This document shows positions 1 to 12,000 of a stretch of DNA of 64,000 bases, piece after piece. This stretch comes from Sipunculus nudus (taxonomy: Eukaryota > Annelida > Sipuncula > Golfingiida > Sipunculidae): positions 66,658,019 to 66,722,018 of the forward strand of contig CM049306.1 of NCBI GenBank assembly GCA_026874595.1, in the 5' to 3' direction. The position numbers were made by a program, and so were the translations under genes. The first letter of the stretch is position 1. Each line of letters begins with the position of its first letter. A model generated the notes under the pieces. That model was given only the letters and a program-made list of their open reading frames with translations. It was not told where the DNA came from and did no database searches.

Positions 1-720
1 CTTGTAAAATATTAAACAAACTGGCCTAAGTATCATCAGTCGAAAAACTTTTTGTAGGTTTATAACTCATATGGGAAAATACAGCAAAATGGCAAAGTTC
101 AGCTTCCCATAACTCAGCCAAAAATCATTGAACCAAAACCATTTGAACAAACTTGAATTATCAACTTATAAGGATAATTAATGTATGAGATTTAAGAATT
201 TGGCCCAGTGGTTTTTGAGAAGAAGATTTTTTTTTTAGCCACTCAGCTAACATGGGCTGTTATGGCATATGACTAAATTCAGCTTCCCATAACTTAGCCA
301 AAAGTCACTGAACTGAGACCATTTAAACAAACTTGAATTATCAACATCTAAGAATAATTAATGTGTGAGATTTAAGAATTTGGCCCAGTGGTTTTTGAGA
401 AGAAGATTTTTGTAGCCACTCAGCTAACATGGGCTGTTATGGGATATGACTAAATTCAGCTTCCCATAACTCAGCCAAAAGTCACTGAACTGAGACCATT
501 TGAACAAACTTGAATTATCAACATCTAAGGATTATTAATGTGTGAGATTTAAGAATTAGGCCCAGTGGTTTTTGAGAAGAAGATTTTTGTAGCCACTTAG
601 CTAAAATGGGCTGTTATGGCATATGACTAAATTCAGCTTCCCAAAACTTAGCCAAAAGTCACTGAACTGAGACCATTTGAACAAATTTCAGAAAGCACTA
701 ACCTAGGATCATTTCTGTGC
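1..720 (+). repeat. ~177-bp tandem repeat array
   Basis: The anchor AGCTTCCCAT (or AGCTTCCCAA) recurs at 101, 281, 458 and 635, a spacing of 180, 177 and 177 bp. The extra 3 bp in the first interval comes largely from a longer T run near 229. Each unit holds a CAGCCAAAA-type segment, a GAACAAACTTGAATTATCAAC segment, a GGCCCAGTGGTTTTTGAGAAG segment and a CTCAGCTAACATGGGCTGT segment. A partial unit starts the window. No coding frame runs through it. The length is close to one nucleosome repeat, but that alone proves nothing. Confidence 0.9.
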
Positions 721-1310
721 GATATTAAACAATTTGGCCATTTCGTTTCAGAGAAGAAGTTATTTGTAGCTGTCAGTATGATACAGGCACTGATGACCCC
801 CGTACAAAAAAGGCCGATGCAGGTGGCGCCACCAATACCTCAATTTCAGATATGACTCATGTGACCAACATTGGCATAAAATTTGGTGATGATAGCTCAA
901 GCCTTTTCTGAGATTGTAAATTTAGTATGCTTTTTTGGACAGATGATTAAGTTCAACATCCTGTAACTCGGCCAAAAATCACCGAAATTAAACCATTCGA
1001 ACAAACTTGAGGGAATATTGTTCCAAGAATCATTTCTGTAAAATATTGGACAATTTGACTGAACAGATTCGGAGAAGAAGATTTTTTAAGCTTTTTTAGC
1101 TTTTTCCCTATAAAATCTAAGAAAATGCAGTTAGCCAAAAAATAAGCAAAATCTGATATAGTTTTTTAGATGACTAATTTTATGCATAAGATTTCAAGGT
1201 GCTAATTCTTGCCGTTTTCAAGATAGTATGGGTTAACGTACAGACGACGGACGACACCACACCATCGCATAAGCTCACAGGTTCGCTAAAAACCAGTAAG
1301 CAGGTGAATT
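721..1310. repeat. Degenerate 177-bp copy and transposon-like end
   Basis: A diverged fifth copy of the upstream repeat lies near 945-1090 (CATCCTGTAACTCGGCCAAAA, AACAAACTTGA, GGAGAAGAAGATTTTTT). The stretch near 1235-1300 has an ACAGACGACGGACGACACC tract followed by AAGCTCAC and TTCGCTAAAAA. It resembles the end of the insertion at 19447-21340, with a GACGG tract, AGCTCA and GCTAAAAA. I infer a decayed copy of a similar non-autonomous element. No coding frame is recognisable. Confidence 0.5.
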
Positions 1311-2077
1311 TGAGAACTAACAAACAGACAGACATACTGACAAAGTTACACAAAGCTGAGACCAGTTGACTTACTCAGCTTATGGAAAAGACCCAGAGGA
1401 AGAAAATAAGGTATAGTTTCTGTAATTAAGGTTTATAATTTTAGAGATATGGCTCAAAAATGATATGTTGGGGAAGTTCGAGTGCAGCGCCACCTAGCAG
1501 CCATATCTGGAAAATGAAAAATCCATTTCGAGATATTAGTGTAAGAAATAAGATATATTAGTTTCAAAATGATTCCTGCATATTTGTGAAATCTAGGCTG
1601 TCATTAAGTGATATCTCGAAATATCTCGTTTGACGAGATATTGTACGAGATATTGCGAGAGTTGCAGTATAATCAAACAATACTACTTGTATGCTACCTG
1701 ATGCAAAAAACTAGATCTCTGTAGCTTTAAAACTGACAAAGAAAAATGAGACCCCTTGTTTTCGAATATCATGACTTTTCCCCCAAAATGCGTAACCATG
1801 GTTACCGCAAATTTGAGGCCGCTATACACCAGAAGAAAGGCCTTGGAATGACAATTAAAATGAGCTACAGTTGAAGTAGATACGACTAATAGTGACAAAG
1901 ATATGAAGGAAAAACCGTTTTGCAAACTTTTGATGACCTTGACCGTCGACTGATAATGACAAAATTCAATAGGCTTCGGGCACTTTTGGTTGTACATCAA
2001 CTATGTAAGTTTGCAAGCGATCGCTGCAAAACTGTGCATTTTAGGCTGGAGACAGACAGACAAACAAACAAACAAAC
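1311..2077 (+). repeat. Truncated 330-bp/type I composite unit
   Basis: This is the right part of a composite unit. In order it holds a 330-type module with a CTCF-like core (1485-1504), TCTCG/CGAGA palindromes (about 1612-1660), a palindromic GTAACCATGGTTAC X-box near 1794, a degraded nuclear-receptor element near 1932 (TGACCTTGACC then GTCGACT) and a (CAGA)(CAAA) tract that ends at the TAGACGACC boundary at 2078. The same order recurs in the other units of the window. Confidence 0.8.
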
Positions 2078-3944
2078 TAGACGACCAGAGGTCGAACGCT
2101 TGACGGAAGCGGAAATAAGAAAGTCAAACTAGGAGACTACATACAGCAGGCAGGCAGTTTACATTTGGAACTGGTCAAATGAAGTACCCGAATAATGGCG
2201 TAAACAGAAGCACAATTTTGTGTGGTTATGCTGATTTTCAAAAGTCGCAGATGAGTAGACAGACAGACAGACAAGAAAAAACTGTATGTGAAGGCCATGT
2301 ACTCCTGTCATGGAGAATGGAAAACAGTCTATTAGAATAAAACTCCATATTTGATATTTCAAGAATAAGAAGAATTTAATTGTAACGTATATTAGGTCAC
2401 CATGGTAATGGAAGAATATGACAGAGTCCCCACGAGGATAATCGCATTAAATCTGGTTTCAGTTGCTGCAATCAATGTTGTGACACTGTCTATAGTTTTG
2501 GAGATATGGCACAATAATGATTGCTGCAGCGCCATCTGGCGGCTTTTTTCTAAACAAAAAAAAATAAGTTCCCAGATATTTATTTTATGATATATATTTG
2601 ATGTATAATTAAATTTAAACCCTGCAGAATGTGACAGAGTCCCCAGGAGGATAAACGCAATAAACCTAGTATCAGATGCTGCAATCAATCTTGTGACAGT
2701 GTGTATAGTTTTGGAGATATGGCACAATAATGATTGCTGCAGCGCCATCTGGCGGTTAATTTCTAAATGAAAAAAAAATGTTTCGAAATATTTTATTTTT
2801 TATTATAAATATTTAATGTATAATTAAAATTAAACCCCTGCCCCCCAACCTGCTAAACCAAGGATCCGCCCATAATTTGACACACCCAACTACAAAATCG
2901 GGGATCCGTCCCTGGTTTGAAAGATTTGCCAGTGGTTCCTAGCAACACAAGTGGCCGCAGAAGGGGACACAAGGAAAATAACAGGTGTGTTCAATTCAAA
3001 TTTAGCGGCTTTTGTCCTCTTTTCAATGCTGCTTTGTGAAATTCATGGACGACCGCGCACGCCAACTTGCTACTGTAATGGCCTTGCCGGCACTTACCGG
3101 TCAACCCTGAAGCCACTTGTGCTCACGGCAATTGGATTTATCTTCATCATTTGATAAAAAACGAGGCCAGATTTGACGGGAATTGCTATATAATCACATT
3201 ATATGACTGAGAGTGTCAGACGCTGTCACATGCTGAAAACTATATGACTGTAGTGTAAAAAATGACAGCATTATAGGCATTTGTTTAAATGTTCCTCTGT
3301 TTTCGTTTGATGACAAATGGTGCGAGATTTGACGAGATATTCACTTCTGTCACTTTAATCTACTAAAAAATCCTAGAACAATAAAAACAAGACCCTTGTA
3401 GCATTAAAATAGCTGAGATACAGATATTTGTTTAAAATCTCGTAATTTCTCGTTTGACGATAAACGGAGCGAGATTTGACGAGATTTGCAATTGAATGAC
3501 TTAGAACCAAGGGAATGCTGCCTTATACAAAAAACTTCACCCTTGTAGCATAAATATTAACAGAGATAAAAGCCAAAAACATCATGTTTTCAGATTGTCA
3601 AATTTAACCCTAAAATTTGGTAACCATGGTAACGGCGACACAAGCCTATATGTACAAAGGAATAAGCCAATGAAAAATGAAAAGTTGTAGTGTTTCCTGT
3701 ACCACGCCCCCTGGTGTTTTTTTTCGAAAAATGAAAAAACACGTTCGAGATAATACAGAAAAACAGAAAATATGTCACTTTCAGAACCTCATCTGTAAAA
3801 CTGCAACCTCTAAATCGTATTTAATGAAATCTCGAAAAGTCTCATTTGACGACAGATGGCACGAGATTTTGCGAGACTTGCATTAATTTAGCACAGAGCG
3901 TATAAAATGCTACACAATGCAAAAAACTAGAGCTCTCGAACTTA
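2078..3944 (+). repeat. Type I unit, copy 1
   Basis: First copy of the ~2.3-kb unit whose cleanest versions start at 11103 and 13396. It begins at the TAGACGACCAGAGGTCG hairpin. It then holds two CTCF-like modules with GCGCCATCTGGCGG cores (2526-2543 and 2739-2755), an AT-rich stretch, a CAGGGATCC-type inverted repeat near 2855-2920 and the small-ORF segment (2951-3154). TCTCG clusters, an X-box (3620-3633) and a third CTCF-like site (3702-3716) follow. Relative to other copies the right end is missing: CTTAAAA near 3940 joins directly to the hairpin minisatellite. Confidence 0.85.
2951..3157 (+). pseudogene. Conserved small frame, copy 1 (no ATG)
   Basis: The frame encodes the same ~60-residue hydrophobic, Cys-containing peptide seen at 12001, 14294 and 19263, but the ATG codon of those copies is AGG here. 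The frame opens only at GTG, which is not a normal eukaryotic start. Differences between copies are almost all amino-acid changing (Phe/Cys/Tyr, Pro/Gln, Tyr/Asn), so there is no sign of purifying selection. I do not recognise the peptide. It is most simply a chance open frame inside a repeat. Confidence 0.35.
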
Positions 3945-4110
3945 AAATTTCCGGCAAGCAACAAACAGACATACGCAACTGACCAACATGCTTGCCGAAA
4001 TCGAAGATTTCCGGCAAGCAACAAACAGACAAAGAGACAAAGAGACAAACAGACATACGCAACTGACCAACATGCTTGCCGAAATCGAAGATTTCCGGCA
4101 AGCAACAAAC
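3945..4110 (+). repeat. Hairpin minisatellite, cluster 1
   Basis: Tandem units of about 60-82 bp. Each has an ACAAACAGACATACGC-type linker, AACTGACCAACATG, and an inverted repeat with arms CTTGCCGAAATC and GATTTCCGGCAAG around a GAA loop. Two full units and the tail of a third (from about 3949) are visible. The second unit has extra AAAGAGAC linker repeats. Related clusters lie at 22666-22950, 32200-32308 and 35893-36122. Confidence 0.85.
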
Positions 4111-4329
4111 TAGACGACCAGAGGTCGAACGCTTGCCGGAAGTTGAAATGACAGACAGATGGACAGACAGAACATATTGTGGGTTTTCTATTATTTGAAT
4201 GACCCTCAGCATTTGCTGAGAAGTTGTGGCCTGTAAAATGACATATCAGACAAAACGAGGAAGCAGACAAAGCTGACATCAAAAGAAGAACAGACAGACA
4301 TACTGACACATCTGTGATAACAGATTACC
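4111..4329 (+). repeat. Boundary hairpin plus AACATATTGT module
   Basis: Begins with TAGACGACCAGAGGTCG, an inverted repeat (CGACC-AGA-GGTCG), followed by GCTTGCCGGAA. A module with ACAGACAGAACATATTGT, a TTTTCTATTA segment and a GACCCTCAG segment follows. The same module recurs near 5415, 7330 and 15730, always just after or near the boundary hairpin and before a 330-bp block. No gene is seen. Confidence 0.75.
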
Positions 4330-5280
4330 AGACAAAAGTGCCGAAGGTAAAGAAGAGCAAAACTAGCGATAGTTTATGTAGATAAGGTTTATAATTTTGG
4401 AGATATGGCCAAAACATGATATGTTGGGGGAGGTGAAAGTGCAGCGCCCCCTAGTGGCTATATCCGGAAAATGAAAAATCTGTTTTGAGATATTAGTGTA
4501 ACACATAAGATGTACCAGTTTTAAAAGGATTCCTGAAAAAAACTGTGGCCTGTAGAATGCTATATATGAGACGCAAGAACCAGCAAGTAGGCGGATTTGA
4601 GGACAACTGACAAACAGACAGACACGCTGACAAAGTGACACAAGATTGAGACCAGATGACATTACCAGGTCACGGAGAAGACTCAGGGAAAGAAAATAAG
4701 CCATAGTTTCTGTAATTGAGGCTTTGGGTTTTAGAGATATGGTCAATATAATGATATGTGTGTGAGAGTCAGGTGCAGCGCCACCTAGCGGCCATACCAG
4801 GAAAATGAAAAAAATGTTTTGAGATATTTCTGTAAAATATAATATGCATGTTTTCAAATGCTTCTTTAAAAACTGTGGCCTGTAGAATGCTATATGTGAG
4901 ACGCAAGAGCCAACAAGCAGGCGAATTTGAGGACAACTGACAAACAGACGAAAACACTGACAAAGTGACTCAAGATTGAGTCCAGATGACTACTCCAGGT
5001 TATGGAGAAGACCCAAAGGAAGAAAAAAGCTACAGTTTATGTAACTGAGGTTTATAATTTTGGAGATATGGCCAAAATATGATATGTTCGGGAGGTTCGC
5101 ATCCAGGGCCCCCTAGCGGCCCTATTCAAAAAATGAAAAAACAATTTCGAGATACTAGTGTAGGACTTATGATATGTCAGTTTCAAAAAGATTCCTGCAA
5201 TAATGTGGCCTTTGGCGCAAAATGAATGAAATCTCGAAATATCTCTATTCACGAGATATTTTACGAGATACTGCAAGACT
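4330..5280 (+). repeat. 330-bp tandem repeat, block A (3 units)
   Basis: The CTCF-like core anchors sit at 4441, 4775 and 5104 (spacing 334 and 329 bp). Each unit runs GAGAAGACCCA, GAAGAAAA, TTTTGGAGATATGGCC, ATGATATG, then the CTCF-like core, then GAAAATGAAAAA, TTCGAGATATTAGTGTA, TTTCAAAAGGATTC, TGTGGCCTGTAGAATGC, ACTGACAAACAGAC and CACTGACAAAGTGAC. The last unit ends in the TCTCG/CGAGA cluster near 5230-5275. Confidence 0.9.
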
Positions 5281-5640
5281 TGTAATAAAATCTTGTAGTA
5301 CTAGTTGAATGCTTCCTGATGCAAAAAACTAGATCACTCTAGCTATAAAACTGACAAAGTTACAAAAATTAGGCCTTTTATTTTCGAAAATCATGAGTTT
5401 TCCCCAAAAATGTGGACAAACGGACAGACAGAACATATTGTCGGTTTTCTATTAATGGAATGACTCTCAGGGACATTGCTGAGAATATGTGGCCCGTAGA
5501 ATGACATATGAGACAAAAGAACAGGCAAGCAGACAAAGCTGACAACAAAAGACGAACAGACAGACATACTGACTTTGTGAGACAAGATTGACACCAGATG
5601 ACATAACCTGGTGATTGAGAAGATTCAAAGGAAGAAAATG
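5281..5640 (+). repeat. Partial unit tail and AACATATTGT module
   Basis: A GATGCAAAAAACTAGATCACT segment is followed by TTTTCCCCAAAAATGTG. The sequence then jumps to ACGGACAGACAGAACATATTG, skipping the X-box, nuclear-receptor element and microsatellite found at this place in other units. The join near 5412 is therefore an internal deletion. No coding sequence is seen. Confidence 0.7.
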
Positions 5641-6890
5641 ATTTATGTAATTTAGATTTATAGTTTTGGAGGTATGGCGAATTAATGATATACCTGGGAG
5701 GCTCGACTGTAGCGCCCTCTAGCAGACATGTTCCCAAGACGACAAATGCGTTTCGTATTATTAGTGTATGACAAGAGATGTCCCAGTTTCAAAAGGATTC
5801 CGTCAAAGCTGTGGCCTGTAGAATGCTATATGTAAGGCGTAAGAACCAGCAAGCAGGCGACTTTGAGGATAACGGACAAACAGATGGACACACTGACAAA
5901 GTGACAGAAGATTGAAACCATATGCTTTAATCAGAATATGGAGAAGACTCAAAGGAAAAGAATAAGCGATAGCTTATGTAACTGAGGCTTTGGGTGTAGA
6001 GATATGGCCAATACAATGGTATGTGTGTGAGGGTCGTGTGCAGCGCCCACTAGTGGCCATATCAGGAAAATGAAAAATTCATTTTTAGAAATTAGTGTCA
6101 GACATAAGATGTAAAAGTTTCAAAAGGATTCCGTCAAAACTGTGGCCTATAGAATGCTATATGTGAGACGCAAGAACCAACAAGCAGGCGAATTTGAGGC
6201 ATTGACAAACAGGCGAAAACACTGACAAAGTGATTCAAGATTGAGTCCACATGACTACTCCAGGTTATGGAGAAGACCCAAAGGAAGAAAAAAGCTACAG
6301 TTTATGTTACTGAGGTTTATAGTTTTGGAGATATTGCCAAAGCATGATATGTTGGGAGAGGTTCGAGTTCAGCGCCCCCTAGCGGCCATATCCGGAAAAT
6401 GAAAAATTTGTTTCGAGATATTAGTGTAAGACTTAAGATGTTATAGTTTCAAAAGGATTCTTTCAAAACTGTGGCCTATAGAATGCTATATGTGAGAAGC
6501 AAGAGCAAGCAGGCGAATTTGAGGACAACTGACAAACAGACAGACACACTGACAAAGTGTCACAAAAGTTTGACCAGATGACTACACTAGGTTATGGAGA
6601 AGACCCAGAGGAAGAAATTAAGCTAAAGTTTATGTAATTGAGGCTTATAATTTTGGAGATATGGCCAAAATATGATATGTTCGGGAGGTTCGCATCCAGC
6701 GCCCCCTAGCGGCCCTATTCAAAAAATGAAAAAACAATTTCGAGATACTAGTGTAGGACTTATTATATGTCAGTTTCAAAAAGATTCCTGCAATAATGTG
6801 GCCTTTGGCGCAAGATGAATGAAATCTCGAAATATCTCTATTCACGAGATATTTTACGAGATACTGCAAGACTTGTAATAAAATCTTGTA
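5641..6890 (+). repeat. 330-bp tandem repeat, block B (4 units)
   Basis: Core anchors lie at 5710, 6041, 6370 and 6697, a spacing of about 327-331 bp. The four units differ in a fixed order of core variants: CCCTCTAGCAG, CCCACTAGTGG, CCCCCTAGCGG, CCCCCTAGCGG. Block C (7623, 7954, 8285) and block D (16022, 16353, 16684, 17011) keep the same order, so the block itself is a higher-order repeat. The unit ends in TCTCG/CGAGA palindromes. Confidence 0.9.
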
Positions 6891-7283
6891 GTACTAGTTG
6901 AATGCTTCTTGATGCAAAAAACTAGATCACTCTAGCTTTAAAACTGACAAAGTTAGAAAAATAAGACCCCTTATTTTCGAATATCTCGACTTTTCCCCCA
7001 AAATTTGTAACCATGGTTACGGCAAATTTGAGTCAGCTACACACTAGATGACAGGCCTTGGAATGACGATTAAAATGAGCTATTGTTGAAGTAGATACGA
7101 CTATTAGTCACAAAGATATGAAGAAAAAACCGTTTTGAGAAGTTTTGATGACCTTGACCTTGACCTATATTGCCCAAAAACAATAGGCTTCTTGCATTTT
7201 TGATTTTACACAAACTGTGAAAGTTTGAAAGCGATGGGATCAAAATTGCGACCTGTAGAGACTGGACAGGCAAACAAACAAAC
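6891..7283 (+). repeat. Composite unit tail with X-box and NR element
   Basis: Holds GATGCAAAAAACTAGATCAC, a palindromic GTAACCATGGTTAC near 7009, a nuclear-receptor-type run TGACCTTGACCTTGACC near 7150, and a CAAACAAACAAAC tract ending at the boundary hairpin at 7284. The nuclear-receptor run here lacks the TTTGACC part found in most copies. Confidence 0.8.
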
Positions 7284-8877
7284 TAGACGACCATTGATCG
7301 AACGCTTGCCGGAAATCGGAAGTGAAACACAGACGGACAGACAGAACATATTGTCGGTTTTCTATTAATGGAATGACTCTCAGGGACATTGCTGAGAATA
7401 TGTGGCCCGTTGAATGACATATGAAACAAAAGAACAGGCAAGCAGACAAAGCTGACAACAAAAGACGAACAGACAGACATAGTGACTTAGTGAGACAAGA
7501 TTGACACCAGATGACATAACCTAGTGATTGAGAAGATTCAAAGGAAGAAAATGATTTATGTAATTTAGATTTATAGTTTTGGAGGTTTGGCGCATTAATG
7601 ATATACTTGGGAGGCTCGACTGTAGCGCCCTCTAGCAGACATATTCCCAAGACGACAAATGCGTTTCGTATTATTAGTGTATGACATGAGATGTCCCAGT
7701 TTCAAAAGGATTCTGTCAAAGCTGTGGCCTGTAGAATGCTATATGTAAGGCGTAAGAACCAGCAAGCAGGCGACTTTGAGGATAACGGACAAACAGATGG
7801 ACACACTGACAAAGTGACAGAAGATTGAAACCAGATGCCTTAATCAGGTTATGGAGAAGACTCAAAGGAAGAAAATAAGCTATAGTTTATGTAACTGAGG
7901 CTTTGGGTGTAGAGATATGGCCAATACAATGGTATGTGTGTGAGGGTCGTGTGCAGCGCCCACTAGTGGCCATATCCGGAAAAAGAAAATTTTTTTTTCT
8001 AGATATTAGTGTAAGACATAAGATGTAATAGTTTCAAAAGGATTCCGTCAAAACTGTGGCCTATAGAATGCTATATGTGAGACGCAAGAGCCAACAAGCA
8101 GGCGAATTTGAGGACAACTGACAAACAGACGAAAACACTGACAAAGTGACTCAAGATTGAGTCCAGATGACTACTCCAGGTTATGGAGAAGACCCAAAGG
8201 AAGAAAAAAGCTACAGTTTATGTAACTGAGGTTTATAATTTTGGAGATATGGCCAAAATATGATATGTTCGGGAGGTTCGCATCCAGCGCCCCCTAGCGG
8301 TCCTATTCAAAAAATGAAAAAACAATTTCGAGATACTAGTGTAGGACTTATAATATGTCAGTTTCAAAAAGATTCCTGCAATAATGTGGCCTTTGGCGCA
8401 AGATGAATGAAATCTCGAAATATCTCTATTCACGAGAAATTTTACGAGATACTGCAAGACTTGTAATAAAATCTTGTAGTACTAGTTAAATGCCCCTTAT
8501 GCAAAAAACTAGATCACTCTAGCTATAAAACTGACAAAGTTACAAGAATTAGGCCTTTTATTTTCGAAAATCATGAGTTTTCCCCAAAAATGTGTAACCA
8601 TAGAAACAGCAGATTTCAGCAACATATATATCAGAAGAAAGGCCTTGGAATGCCGATTAAAATGAGCCATGTTTGAAGTGGCTATGACAAATAGTAATGG
8701 AGATATGAAGAAAAGAGCACTTTAGGAACTTTTGATGACCTTGACCTTGACCTTTGACCTATATTGCCCAAAAACAATAGGCTTCTTGCATTTTTGATTT
8801 TACACAAACTGTTAAAGTTTGAAAGCGATGGGATCAAAATTGCGACCTTTAGAGACTGGACAGACAAACAAACAGAC
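7284..8877 (+). repeat. Composite unit with 330-bp block C (3 units)
   Basis: Starts at a variant boundary hairpin (CGACCATTGATCG). It continues with the AACATATTGT module and three 330-bp units (core anchors 7623, 7954, 8285), one fewer than block B. The tail carries TCTCG palindromes, a degraded X-box near 8588 (GTAACCATAGAAAC), the longest nuclear-receptor run (8736-8759, four half-sites) and a CAAAC tract. The 5710-to-7623 distance of about 1.9 kb gives the higher-order period. Confidence 0.85.
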
Positions 8878-11102
8878 TAGACGACCAGAGTTCGAACGCT
8901 TGCCGGAAGCGGAAATAAGAAATTCAAACTAGGAGACAACATACAGCAGGCAGGCAGTTTACATTTGGAACTGGTCAAATGAAGTACCCGAATAATGGCG
9001 TAAACAGAAGCACAATGTTGTGTAGTTATGCTGATTTTCAAAAGTCGCAGATGAGTAGACAGACAGACAGACAAGAAAAAACTCCATGTGAAGGCCATGT
9101 ACTCCTGTCATAGAGAATGGAAAACAGTCTATTAGAATAAAACTCCATATTTTGAATTTCAAGAATAAGAAGAATTTAATTGTAACGTATATTAGGTCAC
9201 CATGGCAATGGAATAATATGAAAGAGTCCCCAGGAGGATAAACGCAATAAATCTAGTATCAGATGCTGCAATCAATGTTGTGACAGTGTGTGTAGTTTTG
9301 GAGATATGGCACAATAATGATTGCTGCAGCGCCATCTGGCGGCTTATTTCTAAACGGAAAAAAATAAGTTTCGAAATATTTTATTTTTTATTATAAATAT
9401 TTAATGTATAATTAAAATTAAACCCCTGCCCCCCAACTGCTAAACCAGGGATCCGCCCATATTTTGACAAACGCATCTATAAAATCGGGGATCCGTCCCT
9501 GGTTTGAAAGATTTGCCAGTGGTTCCTGGCAACACAAGTGGCCCCACAAAGGGGACACAATGAAAATAACAGGTGTGTTCAATTCAAATTTAGCGGCTTT
9601 TGTCCTCTTTTCAATGCTGCTTTGTGAAATTCATGGATGACCGTGCACGCCAACTTGCAACTGTAATGGCCTTGCTGGCACTTATCGGTCAACCCTGAAG
9701 CCACTTGTGCTCACGGCATTTGGATTTATCTTCATCATTTGATAAAAAACGAGGCCAGATTTGACGGGAATTGCTATATAATCACATTGTATGAATGAGA
9801 GTGTCAGACGCTGTCACATGCTGAAAACTATATGTCTGTAGTGTAAAAAATGACAGCATTATAGGCATTTTTTAAAATGGTCCTCTGTTTTCGTTTGACG
9901 ACAAATGGTGCGAGATTTTACGAGATATTCACTTGTGTCACTTTAATCTACTAAAAAATCCTAGAACAATAAAAACTAGACCCTTGTAGCATAAAAATAG
10001 CCGAGATACAGATACTTCTTTAAAATCTCGAATTTCTCGTTTGGTGGGAGATGATGCGAGATTGGGCGAGATTTGCAATTCCTTCATATTAAGCTCCAAA
10101 AAAGCTACCAAATGCTGAAAACAACTGCTCTTTAGCTTAAAAGGTGGTCAGGTTATAAGCATTTCTGTGAAATCTCGTAATTTCTCGTTTGACGAAAAAC
10201 CGAGCGAGATTTGACGAGATTTGCAACTGAATGACTTAGAACAAAGGGAATGCTGCCTTATGCAAAAAATTAGACCCTTGTAGCATAAATATTAACAGAG
10301 ATAAAAGCCAAAAACCTCATGTTTTCCGATGGTCAAGTTTTACCCCAAAATTTGGTAACCATGGTTACCGCAGCACAAGGCTATATATACGAAGGAATAA
10401 GGCGATGATACTAGTTTTAGATGCGACAAGAAAAATTGTTATATGCTTAATATTTTTTTAGATATTGCAGAAAAATGATAAGTTGTAGTGTTTCCAGTAC
10501 CACGCTCCCTGGTGGCTTTTTTCGAAAAATGAAAAAGCAAGTTCGAGATAATACAGAAAAACAGAAAATATGTCACTTTCAGAACCTTAGCTGTAAAACT
10601 GCAACCTCTAAATCGTATTTTATGAAATCTCGAAAAGTCTCATTTGACGACAAATGGCACGAGATTTTGCGAGACTTCTATTAATTTTCCATAGAGCATA
10701 TTAAATGCTACACAATGCAAAAAACTAGACCTCTCTAACTTAAAAAATGAGAAATTTGGAGGGAAATTTTCGAATTTTCTGATTTCCCCCCATAATACGT
10801 TACCATTGTAACCATTGACCGGAAAAATTTGCTAGCACTTGGAATGCTAACATAAAGAGGAATAAAATGAGCTACAGATTATGCGGCTACGATTATTATT
10901 GACGAAGATATGAAGAAAATAAAAATTTAAGGTTTTTTGGTGACAATGACCTTGACCTTTGACCGATCATGACCAAAAACAATAGGCTCCGAGGAGAACC
11001 GATCTTACACTATATCTATAAGTTTCAGAGCGATTGGTGAAAAATTGTGGCCTGTAGAGCACAGACAGACAGACAGACAAACAAACAAACAGACAAACAG
11101 AC
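8878..11102 (+). repeat. Type I unit, copy 2 (2,225 bp)
   Basis: Runs from boundary hairpin to boundary hairpin. It has a single CTCF-like GCGCCATCTGGCGG core (9326-9343), whereas copies 3 and 4 have two. The small-ORF frame is broken by a TGA where other copies read CGA (near 9637). A TCTCG region near 10030-10220 is longer than in copies 3 and 4. A decayed CTCF-like core (10500-10516, CTCCC instead of CCCCC), a mutated X-box near 10797 and a nuclear-receptor element (10947-10964) follow. Confidence 0.88.
9561..9741 (+). pseudogene. Conserved small frame, copy 2 (stop codon)
   Basis: Homologous to the 60-codon frame at 12001. Here ATG is present, but a CGA-to-TGA change stops the frame after about 26 codons (following the Glu-Ile-His-Gly segment). 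A further change near the end alters Ile to Phe. This copy cannot make the peptide, which argues against a required protein function for the family. Confidence 0.45.
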
Positions 11103-11554
11103 TAGACGACCAGAGGTCGAACACTTGCCGGAAGCGGAAATAAGAAAGTCAGACTAGGAGAAACATTCAGCAGGCAGTTTACATTTGGAACTAGTCAAAT
11201 GAAGTACCCGAATAATGGCGTAAACAGAAGCACAATTTTGTGTGGTTATGCTGATTTTTAAAAGTCGCAAAAGAGTAGAAAGACAAACAAACAGACAGAC
11301 GGGAAAAAAACTCCATGTGAAGGCCATGTACTCCTGTCATGGAGAATGGAAAACAGTCTATTAGAATAAAACTCCATATTTTGAATTTCAAGAATAAGAA
11401 GAATTTAATTGTAACGTATATTAGGTCACCAAGGTAATGGAAGAATATGACAGAGTCCCCACGAGAGTAATCGTATTAAATCTAGCTTCAGATGCTGCAA
11501 TCAATGTTGTGACACTGTCTATAGTTTTGGAGATATGGCACAATAATGATTGCT

Positions 11555-11572
11555 GCAGCGCCATCTGGCGGC
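11555..11572 (-). promoter_or_regulatory. CTCF-like motif (CCATCT variant)
   Basis: Read on the minus strand the core is CCGCCAGATGGCGC, which fits the degenerate animal CTCF core CCASYAGRKGGCRS except A>G at position 3. It lies just after the conserved GAGATATGGCACAATAATGA flank. Binding is not shown by sequence, and invertebrate CTCF preference could differ. Confidence 0.4.
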
Positions 11573-11883
11573 TATTTTCTAAAAGGAAAAAAAATAAGTT
11601 CCCTGATATTTTTTTTATTATATATATTTGATGTATAATTAATCTAACCCGTGCAGAATGTGACAGAGTCCCCAGATGGATAAACGCAATAAATCTAGTA
11701 TCAGATGCTGCAATCAATGTTGTGACAGTGTGTATAGTTTTGGTGATATGGCACAATAATGATTGCTGCAGCGCCATCTGGCGGCTTATTTCTAAACGGA
11801 AAAAAATAAGTTTCGAAATATTTTATTTTTTATTATAAATATTAAATGTATAATTAAAATTAAACCCCTGCCCCCCAACTGCT

Positions 11884-11947
11884 AAACCAGGGATCCGCCC
11901 CTATTTTGACACACCCAACTACAAAATCTGGGATCCGTCCCTGGTTT
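11884..11947. repeat. Inverted repeat AAACCAGGGA/TCCCTGGTTT
   Basis: Perfect 10-bp arms about 44 bp apart, each next to GATCC. The same pair with minor changes sits near 2858, 9443, 14177 and 19145 in the other type I copies. It could fold as a long-loop hairpin in RNA or mark an old insertion boundary. I see no further support for either. Confidence 0.5.
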
Positions 11948-12000
11948 GAAAGATTTGCCAGTGGTTCCTGGCAACACAAGTGGCCGCACAAGGGGACACA

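Noticed and set aside
4363-4857. 164-codon minus-strand frame
   Set aside because: It reads through parts of two 330-bp units and a CAGACAGAC tract and is not kept in the other 330-bp blocks.
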